Assembly (NCBI GenBank): GCA_016868055.1
Contig: VGHX01000003.1
Span: forward strand, 1-63,704
Length of the DNA: 63,704 nt
Source of the DNA: Betaproteobacteria bacterium
GTDB lineage: Bacteria > Pseudomonadota > Gammaproteobacteria > Burkholderiales > Burkholderiaceae_D
Direction of reading: 5' to 3'
Numbering within the stretch: the stretch's first letter is position 1; the number at the start of each line of letters is the position of its first letter. This document shows, one piece after another, positions 27,554-38,112 of the stretch. A program made the position numbers and the translations under genes. The notes under the pieces were generated by a model. It ran no database searches. It saw nothing but the letters and a program-made list of their open reading frames with translations, and had not been told where the DNA came from.

Positions 27554-28603
27554 TCAAGCTGCCTTGGCAGCACGCTCTCTGCGCTCACGCGAGAGGGTCA
27601 ATGCAGCGTCTTCGATCATGTCTTCCTGACCGCCGACCATCTTGCGACGGCCAAGCTCTAGCAGCAACTCGCGGGCAGGGATGCCGTACTTCACCTCGGC
27701 ACGTTTTGCGAACAGCAGGAAAGAACCGTACACACCGGCGTAACCCAGCGTCAACGCATCGCGATCGATGCGAATCGGGAAGTCCATGATCGGCACCACC
27801 AAGTCTTCTGCGACATCCTGAATCTTCCAGACATCGACACCGGTGTCCACGCTCATGCGATCCAGCACGGCCACCAACACCTCGAGCGGGGTATTGCCCG
27901 CACCCGCACCCAAACCTGCAGCAGCGGCATCAATACGATTTGCACCTGATTCAATCGCTGCAATTGAGTTCGCAATCCCCATTGCCATGTTGTGATGACC
28001 ATGAAAACCCAGCTCAGTCTCGGGCTTGAGCGCCTGACGCACGGCATCGATGCGTACACGCACATCGTCCGGCAGCATGTAGCCGGCTGAGTCGGTGACG
28101 TAGATACAGTTAGCACCGTAGCCTTCCATCAGCTTGGCTTGCTGGACCAAACCTTCTGGCGTATTCATGTGCGCCATCATCAAAAAGCCGACCGTATCCA
28201 TCTCCATCTTGCGCGCCATGGTGATGTGCTGCTCCGATACATCACCCTCGGTGCAGTGTGTCGCTACACGAATCGTGTGCACACCGAGTTCATGCGCCAT
28301 CTTCAGATGATCAACCGTACCAATACCCGGCAGCAGCAGGGCAGAGACCTTGGCTTGCTTCATCAGCGGGATCACTGCGCCGAGATATTCCTCATCAGTG
28401 TGTGCAGGGAAGCCGTAATTAACCGATGAGCCACCCAGGCCATCGCCATGCGTAACTTCAATCAGCGGTACACCCGCATGGTCCAGGCCTTGCGCGATGG
28501 ACTTCATCTGATCGATAGTCATCAAATGGCGCTTAGGGTGCATGCCATCGCGTAGCGTCATGTCATGCAGGGTGATTTTTTTGCCTTGAATTGTCATGTT
28601 CAT
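27554..28603 (-). CDS. dmpG: 4-hydroxy-2-oxovalerate aldolase
   Basis: [33 protein letters not shown]...[17 protein letters not shown]. Confidence 0.95.
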   Translation of the reverse strand: MNMTIQGKKITLHDMTLRDGMHPKRHLMTIDQMKSIAQGLDHAGVPLIEVTHGDGLGGSSVNYGFPAHTDEEYLGAVIPLMKQAKVSALLLPGIGTVDHLKMAHELGVHTIRVATHCTEGDVSEQHITMARKMEMDTVGFLMMAHMNTPEGLVQQAKLMEGYGANCIYVTDSAGYMLPDDVRVRIDAVRQALKPETELGFHGHHNMAMGIANSIAAIESGANRIDAAAAGLGAGAGNTPLEVLVAVLDRMSVDTGVDVWKIQDVAEDLVVPIMDFPIRIDRDALTLGYAGVYGSFLLFAKRAEVKYGIPARELLLELGRRKMVGGQEDMIEDAALTLSRERRERAAKAA

Positions 28604-28623
28604 TCTCCAGTCAGATCGCACAC

Positions 28624-29541
28624 TCAGGCAGCCACGGTCGCTTCAAGCTTCAGGCGGCCAGCGATAATCTCTTCAGCAAACATCTCGGCAGTACGCGCAC
28701 CGGCGGCCGTCATGATGTCGAGGTTGCCCGCATATTTAGGCAAGTAGTCACCCAGACCCTCCACCTCAAGGAACACCGAGACACGGTTACCATCAAATAC
28801 CGGGCCGTTGACTAAGCGATAGCCGGGCACATATTTTTGTACTTCCTTGATCATGTCGTGAATCGATTGCGTGATCTTGGCTTCATCCGGCTTGCCTTCG
28901 GTCAGGCAATGCACCGTGTCACGCATGATGAGTGGTGGCTCGGCCGGGTTGATGATGATGATGGCTTTACCTTTCTTGGCGCCACCGACACGCTCGATCG
29001 CACCTGCTGTGGTGCGTGTGAACTCATCGATATTCTTGCGGGTGCCGGGGCCAGCGCTACGGCTCGATACGGTAGCAACAATCTCGCCGTACGCCACAGC
29101 CTGAACACGTGACACGGCTGCCACCATCGGTATCGTAGCCTGCCCGCCGCAGGTCACCATATTCACATTCATCTCGCCGCGACCCACGTGTTCTTTCAGG
29201 TTCACCGGTGGAACGCAGTAAGGCCCGATCGCTGCCGGGGTGAGATCAATCATCAGCACGCCGAGCTCATTCAGCTTGCGCGAGTTTTCTGCATGCACAT
29301 ACGCTGAAGTCGCGTCGAACGCGATTTGTATGCCGTCTTCAATCACATGCGGTAGCAGACCATCGACACCCTCAGCCGTCGTTTTAATACCCATCTCACG
29401 CGCGCGTTTCAAACCATCAGATTCCGGATCAATACCCACCATCCATACTGGCTCGAGCACCGGCGAACGCTGTAGCTTGGCGAGCAAATCGGTACCGATA
29501 TTGCCGGGGCCGATCAGGGCACATTTAATTTTTTTGCTCAT
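28624..29541 (-). CDS. dmpF: Acetaldehyde dehydrogenase (acetylating)
   Basis: [62 protein letters not shown]. Confidence 0.95.
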   Translation of the reverse strand: MSKKIKCALIGPGNIGTDLLAKLQRSPVLEPVWMVGIDPESDGLKRAREMGIKTTAEGVDGLLPHVIEDGIQIAFDATSAYVHAENSRKLNELGVLMIDLTPAAIGPYCVPPVNLKEHVGRGEMNVNMVTCGGQATIPMVAAVSRVQAVAYGEIVATVSSRSAGPGTRKNIDEFTRTTAGAIERVGGAKKGKAIIIINPAEPPLIMRDTVHCLTEGKPDEAKITQSIHDMIKEVQKYVPGYRLVNGPVFDGNRVSVFLEVEGLGDYLPKYAGNLDIMTAAGARTAEMFAEEIIAGRLKLEATVAA

Positions 29542-29567
29542 GGTTTTACTCCCTTGAATAAAGCGGA

Positions 29568-30359
29568 TTAAATCAGGCTGCGTACGACGCCGCCATCGAC
29601 ACGCAGCGCCGCGCCATTGGTGGCTGCGGAGAGCGGGCTACACACATAGGCCACCATAGCGGCCACTTCTTTGGGGTCAATAAATCTGCGTAATAGTGAA
29701 GTCGGCCGCGCATTGGCGAAGAACCACTGCACCAGCTCATCGAAGCTCTTGCCTTGTTCGGCAGCGAGTTTGTCCAGAAAATCTTTAGCGCCTTCTGTCA
29801 GCGTGGGACCGGGTAGTACGCTATTCACCGTCACACCCGTGCCGGCACACGTTTCGGCAAGGCCGCGTGCAATCGAGAGCTGCGCAGATTTGGTCATACC
29901 GTAATGCACCATCTCTGCAGGCGGGCAAATGCCAGATTCCGATGAGATGAACACAATGCGACCACGATTACGCTGCTTCATCCCTGGCAGTACCGCGCGT
30001 GACAGTCGCACACCACTCATCACATTGGTCTCGAAAAACCGATGCCAGTCTTGATCGGGAATATCTTCAAATGCTTTTGGCTCGAAGATACCCATGTTGT
30101 TCACCAAAATATCAATCGCTGCACCATTGGTCAGCTTGGCGCAGCCGTCTGCTGTGGCGGCGTCCGCCACGATGCCATGCAGGGAAGCGTTCGGATGAGC
30201 CGCACGCAGTCGTTGTAATGCACGCTGCACGCTTTGCTCGCTGCGGCCGTTGATGGTGACGGTGGCACCTTCTGCGGCAAGTGCGTCCGCAATGGCATAA
30301 CCAATGCCTGCGGTAGAGCCGGTGACTAAAGCGTGTTGGCCGCTTAATTGCAAGTTCAT
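29568..30359 (-). CDS. SDR-family oxidoreductase within meta operon
   Basis: [39 protein letters not shown]. Confidence 0.9.
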   Translation of the reverse strand: MNLQLSGQHALVTGSTAGIGYAIADALAAEGATVTINGRSEQSVQRALQRLRAAHPNASLHGIVADAATADGCAKLTNGAAIDILVNNMGIFEPKAFEDIPDQDWHRFFETNVMSGVRLSRAVLPGMKQRNRGRIVFISSESGICPPAEMVHYGMTKSAQLSIARGLAETCAGTGVTVNSVLPGPTLTEGAKDFLDKLAAEQGKSFDELVQWFFANARPTSLLRRFIDPKEVAAMVAYVCSPLSAATNGAALRVDGGVVRSLI

Positions 30360-30391
30360 TTTGGTTCCACTATTTGCTTCTGGAGGGCGTG

Positions 30392-31180
30392 CTATACGAA
30401 GCGCATCGAGACCGAGCCAAGGTCTTGGAAGCGCACCAGAATGTTGTCGCCGGCTGCCACCGGAATCGCTTCGGTCACACCGCCGGTCATGATGAAAGTA
30501 CCGGCCGGGATTTCTTGCCCGCGTGCGCCGAGATGATTCGCCATCATCGCGATCGCTGCAGCAGGATGACCCAGCACCGCCGCACCGGCGGCCATGGCAA
30601 CCACTTGGCCATTTTTTTCCAGCACCACGCCGAGCGTGCGCAGATCAAGTTCTTCTACATTGCGCGAGCGACCGCCGATCACAAATCGTGAGGCCGAGGT
30701 GTTATCTGCCACCACACTCTTGAGGTCAAATTTAAAGTCGCGGTAGCGGCTATCAATAATCTCCACCGCGGGGAGTACGAAGTCAATCGCAGCCATCACA
30801 GCACCGACATGACAGCCCGGGCCTTTGAGTGGGGCTTTGGTGACGACGCAGATTTCTGCTTCCACCTTGGGGTGAATCAGCTCCGACATTTTTATCTCGC
30901 CACCGTCCGGGCGCGACATGTAGTCAGACACAAAACCGAAGCAGGGCACATCCACACCCATCTGCTTCATTTTGGCAAACGAGGTGAGACCAGCCTTCAG
31001 GCCAACGGTTTTATGTCCGCGTGCTTCTTTACGCGCACGAATCGCGTCTTGAATGGCGTACGCATCTTCCCAATCCATCTGCGGATGGTCATCGGTGATC
31101 TTCAGCACATCGCGCGCCTCGAGCTCAGCGCTTTCGAGATGGATGGCCAGTTTTTCTATGGTGGCGTGATCAAGTTGCAT
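30392..31180 (-). CDS. dmpH: 4-oxalocrotonate decarboxylase
   Basis: Hydratase/decarboxylase family; MDWEDAYAIQDAIRARKEARGHKTVGLKAGLTSFAKMKQMGV. Confidence 0.88.
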   Translation of the reverse strand: MQLDHATIEKLAIHLESAELEARDVLKITDDHPQMDWEDAYAIQDAIRARKEARGHKTVGLKAGLTSFAKMKQMGVDVPCFGFVSDYMSRPDGGEIKMSELIHPKVEAEICVVTKAPLKGPGCHVGAVMAAIDFVLPAVEIIDSRYRDFKFDLKSVVADNTSASRFVIGGRSRNVEELDLRTLGVVLEKNGQVVAMAAGAAVLGHPAAAIAMMANHLGARGQEIPAGTFIMTGGVTEAIPVAAGDNILVRFQDLGSVSMRFV

Positions 31181-31196
31181 GTTGTTTTCCTTGCGA

Positions 31197-31985
31197 TCAG
31201 ATGAAGCGCACCGAGGTGCTACCGAGCCCGCCGACGGAGCAGTGCAGGCTATCGCCCGCTTGTACCGGTACCAATGGTGACTGCGAGCCAGAGAGAATCA
31301 CATCACCCGCTTTCAGGGTGATGCCGAGACGACCGAGCGTGTTCGCCAACCAAGCCACCGCGTTGACGGGAGAGCCCTGGACTGCTGCGCCGCAGGACGT
31401 GCTGATGATCTCGCCATTTTTATCGAGCACCATACCGGCCAGCGCTAGATCCAGATCGCGTGGGCTTTTGCGCGTACCACCGAGTGTGAACACACCGCAG
31501 GAGGCGTTATCTGCGACGGTGTCTTGAATTTTGATTTTCCAGTCCTTGATGCGCGAATCGACAATTTCGAAGCAGGGCATCACACAATCGGTCGCACGAA
31601 GTACGTCAGCCGCAGTCACGCCCGGGCCGGCCAGATCACGTCCCAGAATGAATGCCACTTCGGCTTCGGCGCGCGGTGCAATCATCTTGCTGGTATCCAC
31701 CGCTTCGCCTTCATTGAACACCATGCCGGACAGCAGGTGACCAAAGTCGGGCTGGTTGACCCCTAACATGTCCATCACCACCTTGCTGGTGACGCCGATT
31801 TTTTTACCCACCACCGTCTCACCGGTTTGCAGGCGGCGCTCGATCATGCGCAGCTGAATCTGGTAAGCATCATCAATACTGATCTCAGGCTCACGATTGG
31901 TCAGCGGATCAACCGCAACGCGTGAGACCAGCGCGTCGTACAGCTCATCGCCGTAGTGCTGGATTTTTTGAGGTGTCATCGCCAT
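31197..31985 (-). CDS. dmpE: 2-oxopent-4-enoate hydratase
   Basis: ISIDDAYQIQLRMIERRLQTGETVVGKKIGVTSKVVMDMLGVNQPDFG. Confidence 0.88.
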   Translation of the reverse strand: MAMTPQKIQHYGDELYDALVSRVAVDPLTNREPEISIDDAYQIQLRMIERRLQTGETVVGKKIGVTSKVVMDMLGVNQPDFGHLLSGMVFNEGEAVDTSKMIAPRAEAEVAFILGRDLAGPGVTAADVLRATDCVMPCFEIVDSRIKDWKIKIQDTVADNASCGVFTLGGTRKSPRDLDLALAGMVLDKNGEIISTSCGAAVQGSPVNAVAWLANTLGRLGITLKAGDVILSGSQSPLVPVQAGDSLHCSVGGLGSTSVRFI

Positions 31986-32007
31986 TGCTGCGTTCTCCGT
32001 TGGGAAT

Positions 32008-33462
32008 TCAAATTTTGATCATGACATTGCGCAGGTCGGTGTAGAACTCGAGCGAGTGCACACCACCTTCGCGGCCAATACCGGAGCCTTTGGAGCCACC
32101 AAAAGGCGTGCGCAGATCGCGCAAGAACCAGCTATTAATCCAGCACAGGCCGACGTGAATCGCATTCGCCATGCGTGTCGCCACTGAAATATCCGTGGTC
32201 CAAATCGAGGTAGCCAGACCGTAGGGCGTATCGTTGGCCAGGCGGATGGCTTCTTCTTCGGTATCAAACGGTGCGATATGACAGCAGGGTCCGAAAATTT
32301 CTTCGCGGATGATGGCCGAGCTTTCCGGCAAACCCGTCCAGATGGTCGGTTGCACAAAATGACCATTGGCCTGCGCACCGCTCATGCTCGGTTCGCCACC
32401 GCCAGTGACTACATGCGCGCCTTCCGCTTTGGCTTTTTGGTAGTAGGACAGTACCTTGGCTTTGTGCTCAGCCGAGATCAGTGGGCCCATGCCAACGCCG
32501 GGCATATTCGATGGCCCGATGGTTAAAGCTTCGGCTTTTTCTTTGAGAGCGTTAACGAATTTTTCAAAAATCGGACGCTGTACGTACACGCGTTCAGTCC
32601 CCAAACACACCTGACCACAGTTCTCGAATGCCGAGCGAGTGACGCTGGCCACCGCTTTATCAAAGTCGGCGTCGGCAAAGATCACCGCGGCGTTTTTACC
32701 GCCGAGTTCAAACGATACGGGACGCACACCTTTGGCTGCCGCCGCCATGATGGCTTCACCGGTGCGTGTCTCGCCGGTGAAGGTAATGCCATCCACATCC
32801 GGGTGACGGGTCAGAAACTCACCCGCTGAATTCGGGCCAAAACCATGCACGACGTTGTAAACCCCTTTGGGTATCCCGACGGTATTCATCACTTCGCCGA
32901 GCAGCGTTGCTGTGGCAGGCGTTTCTTCGGATGGTTTAACGATCACTGCGTTACCGCAGGCGAGTGCCGGGCCGACTTTCCATGTCATCAGCAGCAGCGG
33001 CAAATTCCATGGGCACACAACGGCCACAACACCCAAGGGCACGCGCACGCCATAGCTAATAGCGGTGCCGCCATCGGGCGTGGTCATCTGAAAACTCTCG
33101 GTCGGGACGTTCTTGATGATGTCGGCAAAAATCTTGAAGTTCGCGGCACCGCGCGGGATATCAATATGCGAGGCCAATGAGCGTGGCTTGCCGGTTTCCG
33201 CTAACTCAGCATCCAGAAACTCATCGAAACGACGGTTGATTTCATCGGCGACCGCGTTCAATAAATCAACGCGCTTCACCACGCTCAACTGGCCCCACTC
33301 GCCGGATAAAGCAGCACGTGCCGATGCGACGGCCGCATTGACTTCCGCCTGTCCGGCTTCGTGAACCAGACCAATCACGCTATTGTCGATAGGCGCGCGG
33401 TTTTCAAAGGTTTTACTGGTAGCGACAAACTCGCCGTTAATGAAGTTGAGAAACTGTTTCAT
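32008..33462 (-). CDS. dmpC: 2-hydroxymuconic semialdehyde dehydrogenase
   Basis: ALDH family; GVVAVVCPWNLPLLLMTWKVGPALACGNAVIVKPSEETP; FENCGQVCLGTERVYV. Confidence 0.93.
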   Translation of the reverse strand: MKQFLNFINGEFVATSKTFENRAPIDNSVIGLVHEAGQAEVNAAVASARAALSGEWGQLSVVKRVDLLNAVADEINRRFDEFLDAELAETGKPRSLASHIDIPRGAANFKIFADIIKNVPTESFQMTTPDGGTAISYGVRVPLGVVAVVCPWNLPLLLMTWKVGPALACGNAVIVKPSEETPATATLLGEVMNTVGIPKGVYNVVHGFGPNSAGEFLTRHPDVDGITFTGETRTGEAIMAAAAKGVRPVSFELGGKNAAVIFADADFDKAVASVTRSAFENCGQVCLGTERVYVQRPIFEKFVNALKEKAEALTIGPSNMPGVGMGPLISAEHKAKVLSYYQKAKAEGAHVVTGGGEPSMSGAQANGHFVQPTIWTGLPESSAIIREEIFGPCCHIAPFDTEEEAIRLANDTPYGLATSIWTTDISVATRMANAIHVGLCWINSWFLRDLRTPFGGSKGSGIGREGGVHSLEFYTDLRNVMIKI

Positions 33463-33665
33463 GGTGGGTCTTCCTTGAATGCAGAGTTATTTCGTTGCTT
33501 GAATTCGTTATTGCGCTTGGGTTCTTGCGTCTGCTACTTGGCTTCTTTAATTCGCGTCTTTGGCGGGCTTCTTTTACTGGCTTCTTGAATAAAGGTCTTT
33601 GCTTGATTCGCTCGTTAAACTTTTTTATCAGGTGATCTGATCAATTCATAATTTCGATACCCAAC

Positions 33666-34106
33666 TCAAGCAAGGCCAATCGCCTTCAAGCCAGCAGCGG
33701 CACATAACTCATCTTCTTCCGCCGTGCCACCGGATACACCAATGCCGCCAATACGCACACCATCGGCGACGATAGGCAGGCCACCACCGAAGATCACTAA
33801 ACGCGGTCTGGCCGCAATACCGATACGCAGCGTTTCATCATTCTTCAGCACTTCTTTCCACGCCGAGGTCGGAAAACCAAATCCGGCCGAGGTATAGGCC
33901 TTGTCGATCGCGATATCAATCGAATGCAGAAACGCACCCGGCATACGAAGAAAGCCGACCAATACACCTGCACGATCCGTAATTGCAACGTTAATCTGTA
34001 TGCCCAGCTGCCTGGCATGAGCGACGGTCGCTTCAAGCGCTCTATGTGCGGCTTCTGCAGTGATCACTGGCTGGTTCACGCTGACGGTCGAGAGTGTCTG
34101 GCTCAT
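33666..34106 (-). CDS. GlcG/HbpS-type (DUF336) protein
   Basis: VAITDRAGVLVGFLRMPGAFLHSIDIAIDKAYTSAGFGFPT; GGLPIVADGVRIGGIGVSGGTAEEDE. Confidence 0.88.
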   Translation of the reverse strand: MSQTLSTVSVNQPVITAEAAHRALEATVAHARQLGIQINVAITDRAGVLVGFLRMPGAFLHSIDIAIDKAYTSAGFGFPTSAWKEVLKNDETLRIGIAARPRLVIFGGGLPIVADGVRIGGIGVSGGTAEEDELCAAAGLKAIGLA

Positions 34107-34183
34107 GGTGAATGTCCCTTTCGGTGTGAGGAGAGATTACGGCTGGCGAGCTATACTGTCCAATACTGAATTTTTGGGCTCCG

Positions 34184-34198
34184 ATACTGATAAAGTAT
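34184..34198. promoter_or_regulatory. LysR-type binding box ATAC-N7-GTAT
   Basis: atac tgataaa gtat in divergent HbpS/LysR intergenic region; extra ATACTG half-sites at 34153 and 34163. Confidence 0.65.
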
Positions 34199-34304
34199 GG
34201 CTATTGGAGCGACTGCCGAAGCTATTTCGGGGGTAAATGCCGGGGTGACTTCGCAGGTAAATTCCGGAGTCATCTCGCGAAAAAGACTTGAAACGGGTAC
34301 GGCC

Positions 34305-35216
34305 ATGGATCTGAGACAAATGCGCTACTTCCTCGCGGTGGCAGAGGAACGCAACTTCACTCGGGCTGCCGAGCGCCTGCACATGGCGCAGCCGCCGCTG
34401 ACGCGGCAGATTCAGGCGCTGGAAGAGGACATCGGCGCCGCTTTGTTCGTGCGCACGGCACGCGGCGTGGTGCTGACTGAAGCTGGCGAGGCGCTGCTGG
34501 CCGAGGTGCCGAATTTGCTGGCGCTGGCGCAGCGCGCCAAAGAGCAGGCGGTACGGGCAAGCGAGGGACAAACCGGTCGGCTGGATGTCGGTATTTTTGG
34601 CTCCGGCGTGCTCAACGTCATACCACGCATCCTGGCGCAGTTTCATTCCGAGCGTCCCGAGGTGCGTATCGTGCTGCATAACCTGACCAAGCACGAACAG
34701 TTGCAGGCACTCCGAGAGCGACGCATCAGCGTCGGCTTCAATCGGCTGGTGCCGCCGGAGGACGATCTGGTGGTGGAGTCGGTGCTGCGCGAAAGCATGA
34801 TGGTGGCGCTGCCGGTCGACCACGCGCTGGCGACACAATCTGCGGTCACGATCGCCGATTTGTCGGATCACCCGATGATTCTCTATCCGCGTTTGCCGAT
34901 TGCCGGTCTTGCGCAGCAAGTTATCCAGGCATTCAATCGGGAGAAATCCGTGCTGCGCGTGGAGCAGGATGTGGAAGACATACTGACTGCGGTCGCATTG
35001 GTCGCGGGCGGTTTCGGTGCGTGCATCACCGTCGCGTCGACGGCTAGCCTGCGGCTGCCGGGCGTGGTCTACCTTCCGCTGGTCAGTAAGCATCTGCGCG
35101 AAATCGAGTTGAGCTGCCTGTTCCGACAATCCGACGATTCGCCGGTGTTGGCGGCCTTCGTCGACGTAGTGCGGGCGTTTGCAGCGAAGGCCAATGTGGC
35201 TTCGCGGCCGAAGTGA
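34305..35216 (+). CDS. LysR-family transcriptional regulator
   Basis: MDLRQMRYFLAVAEERNFTRAAERLHMAQPPLTRQIQALEEDIG. Confidence 0.93.
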   Translation: MDLRQMRYFLAVAEERNFTRAAERLHMAQPPLTRQIQALEEDIGAALFVRTARGVVLTEAGEALLAEVPNLLALAQRAKEQAVRASEGQTGRLDVGIFGSGVLNVIPRILAQFHSERPEVRIVLHNLTKHEQLQALRERRISVGFNRLVPPEDDLVVESVLRESMMVALPVDHALATQSAVTIADLSDHPMILYPRLPIAGLAQQVIQAFNREKSVLRVEQDVEDILTAVALVAGGFGACITVASTASLRLPGVVYLPLVSKHLREIELSCLFRQSDDSPVLAAFVDVVRAFAAKANVASRPK

Positions 35217-35233
35217 CGCAAAGAGCCAAAACG

Positions 35234-35261
35234 CTGGACCCCGGCCTGCGCCGGGATCCAG
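35234..35261. repeat. REP-like hairpin between convergent genes
   Basis: ctggaccccggcctgcgccgggatccag. Confidence 0.7.
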
Positions 35262-35282
35262 TGACGCTTATCAGCCTGACGA

Positions 35283-36227
35283 TCAGGTGTAGACGTCCGT
35301 GAACGACGGCGTTGCTTCACCGGTGTGATAGAAGATGCCGCTCCACAGCTTGTCTTCTGTCCAGGTGGTGACCGGACGATCGCGCATCGACAGATAACCC
35401 AGACCCGCAAAGGTCTCGTTGCGGTTACCGCTTGGGTCGAAGAAGTAAATCGTCTCGCCGCGTGTGATGCCATGGCGGGTCGGTGCGACATCAATCTTGA
35501 CCTTTTTCTTGGCCATCACATCCGCAGCCTTCAACACGTCGTGCCATGAGTCGAGGAAGAACGACACATGGTGCAAGCCGGAAGTGGGTGCGCCAACGAA
35601 AGCGATATCGTGAGGCTTGTTGGTGCAAGCGAGGAAGGCCGCTGCCTGAATCGCGCCGCCAGGGCCAACCAGTACTTGCTCGACCAGATGGAAATCAAGC
35701 ACATCTTTGAAGAACGCGACGTTGTCGGCGACGGTATTCACACCCGTCTCTGGGTTCAATTCGCACATCAACAGGCAGTGATCCACCCAGTGCGCGCCGG
35801 CACCGGTGATATTGTCTGGCCAAGGGTCCGGGTTGGTGGTACCCACTTCAGTACCGACGTATTCTTTCTGCGCGAACAACCGCATCTCATGGCCGCTCGG
35901 CAGTTTGTATTGCAGCATGCGACCGGTAGCAGGTAGCGCGCCTTCCGCGAGTTCAGTGACCTTGATGCCATGGGCTTCGATACGCTTTTTGAAATCGTCG
36001 AGGTCGCTGTCTTTTTCGCACTTGTAGGCGACGTGATTCATGCCGGCCTGATCAGACGGTGTCAGGACCAACGAGTAACGATCCCATTCATCCCAGCACT
36101 TGAGGTAGACATTACCTGCTTTGTCTTCCATGGTCACCTTCATGCCGAGCACTTCTGTGTAGTGCTTGACTGCAGCCCCCATGTCCATCACTTTCAGGCT
36201 GGCATGCCCAATGCGCATAACGCCCAT
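35283..36227 (-). CDS. dmpB: Catechol 2,3-dioxygenase
   Basis: [55 protein letters not shown]; extradiol dioxygenase. Confidence 0.94.
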   Translation of the reverse strand: MGVMRIGHASLKVMDMGAAVKHYTEVLGMKVTMEDKAGNVYLKCWDEWDRYSLVLTPSDQAGMNHVAYKCEKDSDLDDFKKRIEAHGIKVTELAEGALPATGRMLQYKLPSGHEMRLFAQKEYVGTEVGTTNPDPWPDNITGAGAHWVDHCLLMCELNPETGVNTVADNVAFFKDVLDFHLVEQVLVGPGGAIQAAAFLACTNKPHDIAFVGAPTSGLHHVSFFLDSWHDVLKAADVMAKKKVKIDVAPTRHGITRGETIYFFDPSGNRNETFAGLGYLSMRDRPVTTWTEDKLWSGIFYHTGEATPSFTDVYT

Positions 36228-36238
36228 GGCTCTCTCCT

Positions 36239-36598
36239 TTATTTTATGGTTGCAGGTGGGGTGGCCTGCGCATCGTACCCCTTGAAAAACGGTTTACTCA
36301 TCTTGCCGGCAACCTCCAGTCGCAATTGACAACTCGGACCAACCCGACAGGCAAGTGTGTAGCCTTGCATTTCTTCTTCCGCGCTCACATGGGCGCGGCT
36401 GACCGGCCCCAGTGTTTCGGTACTGCCTTCAATGATCTTGACTTTGCATACGCCACAGCCGCCATTAACGCAGCCGACCGGAATACCTTTGCGACCAAGC
36501 CGTATCATCCCTTGGAGGAGGCTCTCCCCAATCGCACACGGATAGCTTTCACCGGTTTGATCGATCGTGACTTGCACTTTGGGTCGAAAATCAAACAT
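36239..36598 (-). CDS. dmpQ: Chloroplast-type 2Fe-2S ferredoxin (XylT/DmpQ)
   Basis: [18 protein letters not shown]; upstream of C23O. Confidence 0.88.
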   Translation of the reverse strand: MFDFRPKVQVTIDQTGESYPCAIGESLLQGMIRLGRKGIPVGCVNGGCGVCKVKIIEGSTETLGPVSRAHVSAEEEMQGYTLACRVGPSCQLRLEVAGKMSKPFFKGYDAQATPPATIK

Positions 36599-36607
36599 GG
36601 CCTGAAC

Positions 36608-37666
36608 TCACACGCGTTTGAACAAAGCGCTACGTGGTTTCGCCGCATCTGCAGCGGTGATGAATTTTTCGGCGTAGATATCGCGTTCGTACAAGCGACC
36701 CTGCATCAACGTGCCGAGGCAAGCCTCAATCATCGCGGGTGGCCCGCACAGATATGCCTTGTGGCCCGAAAAATCACCGTTGAAATGCTGCTGCGCGGCT
36801 TCATGCACAAAGCCCTTGATGCCATCGAAGCCGGAAGCGTCTTCCGACAGCGCAGGGATGTAGCTGAAGTTACTGTGCTGGGCTGCCAGCGCTTTGAACT
36901 CGTCGTCGTAATACAACTCGGCGTGATTGCGCTGCCCGTAGACCAGCGTGATCGGTTGCGTTGATCCCTGCGAGAGCAGATCGAGAATCATCGAGCGCGG
37001 GCTGGATAAGCCCGAGCCACCCGCCATGAAAATCATCGGCGCGTTGAGCGAGCTGCGCACAAAGAAGCGACCATACGGTCCGGAGACGCGCATCGAGTCG
37101 CCCACCTTTAGCGTCTCGTGCAGATACGCAGTACCAGGACCACCCGGAATAATGCGAACATTAATCTCCAGCTCGCCCGTACTTGCGATATCTTGCGGTG
37201 AGTTAGCAATCGAAAACGGTCGATCGCCTTCAATACCCGGTAAGGCCAGCTGCACATACTGACCTGCCTGAAAATCAATCGGCTTATCCAGCTTGAGCCA
37301 GATCGCCTTGATGGTGGGCGTCATCGTCTCGATGCGACTCACTGTGCAATGAAAATCCGTGACCGGAATAATGCGCGCGTCCGGATCTTCATCAACATCC
37401 GCCTCGATCTCGACATCGCTCTGCAGGGTGGCGCAGCAGGCAAGGGCTTTACCTTCATCACGCTCGAAATCCATCAGCGCGAATGGGTTAGCCAGTCCAT
37501 GATCGACGTCGCCATCCAATATAGTGACCTTGCACGTACCACACAGACCATGACCGCAGGCATGCGGGATATAAATACCTTGACGAAGGGCTGCGTCGAG
37601 GATGGTTTGGCCTTCCTCGACGTCAATCGTGGCGCCGAGCGGTTCAATGGTCAGTTGCTGTGACAT
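36608..37666 (-). CDS. dmpP: Phenol hydroxylase reductase P5
   Basis: PHACGHGLCGTCKV ferredoxin domain plus FNR (GDRPFSIANSP, FMAGGSGLSSPRSM). Confidence 0.94.
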   Translation of the reverse strand: MSQQLTIEPLGATIDVEEGQTILDAALRQGIYIPHACGHGLCGTCKVTILDGDVDHGLANPFALMDFERDEGKALACCATLQSDVEIEADVDEDPDARIIPVTDFHCTVSRIETMTPTIKAIWLKLDKPIDFQAGQYVQLALPGIEGDRPFSIANSPQDIASTGELEINVRIIPGGPGTAYLHETLKVGDSMRVSGPYGRFFVRSSLNAPMIFMAGGSGLSSPRSMILDLLSQGSTQPITLVYGQRNHAELYYDDEFKALAAQHSNFSYIPALSEDASGFDGIKGFVHEAAQQHFNGDFSGHKAYLCGPPAMIEACLGTLMQGRLYERDIYAEKFITAADAAKPRSALFKRV

Positions 37667-37733
37667 GGTGGTACGTGGTCCGTGCTGAGGTTGTGATCAG
37701 AGTGGCCTTGTCATGGTATCGATGCAGTACCGA

Positions 37734-38108
37734 TTAAAAACCGGTCTCGGCACGAATACCTTCCAACGCCGGCGTACGGAAGCGGATCAGACTCTTGTGC
37801 CCAATGCCATGATGTTCAAGCGACTTGCCCACATCAGGAATAAAGCGTTTGTTCGAGTTGAACCACTGCACACTTTTCCAATCGATATCCTCGAACTCGG
37901 GGTGCTCGCCATACAACTCCGGCAGCACTTCCATGATCACCGCACCGAACGGCAAGGTGCGCGGCACCGGAATGCAGAAGGGTGCCGCGAACATCGGATG
38001 ATTTTCCCAGTGCAGATACAGCAGATGCTTGCCGTGGAATTTGTCCTCGGTGTCTTGCTGAATCAGCGGGTAGTCACCGATGTGGCGTAGCATGTCATTG
38101 GTTGTCAT
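37734..38108 (-). CDS. dmpO: Phenol hydroxylase P4
   Basis: HPEFEDIDWKSVQWFNSNKRFIPDVGKSLEHHGIGHKSLIRFRTPALEGI. Confidence 0.92.
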   Translation of the reverse strand: MTTNDMLRHIGDYPLIQQDTEDKFHGKHLLYLHWENHPMFAAPFCIPVPRTLPFGAVIMEVLPELYGEHPEFEDIDWKSVQWFNSNKRFIPDVGKSLEHHGIGHKSLIRFRTPALEGIRAETGF

Positions 38109-38112
38109 GGCG

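Noticed and set aside
33480-33600. Repeated ggcttctt motifs before dmpC
   Set aside because: Degenerate low-complexity leader; no consistent unit length or symmetry.
34137-35129. 330-aa minus-strand ORF
   Set aside because: Antisense to the LysR gene; His/Arg/Gln-rich low-complexity translation with no recognisable domain.
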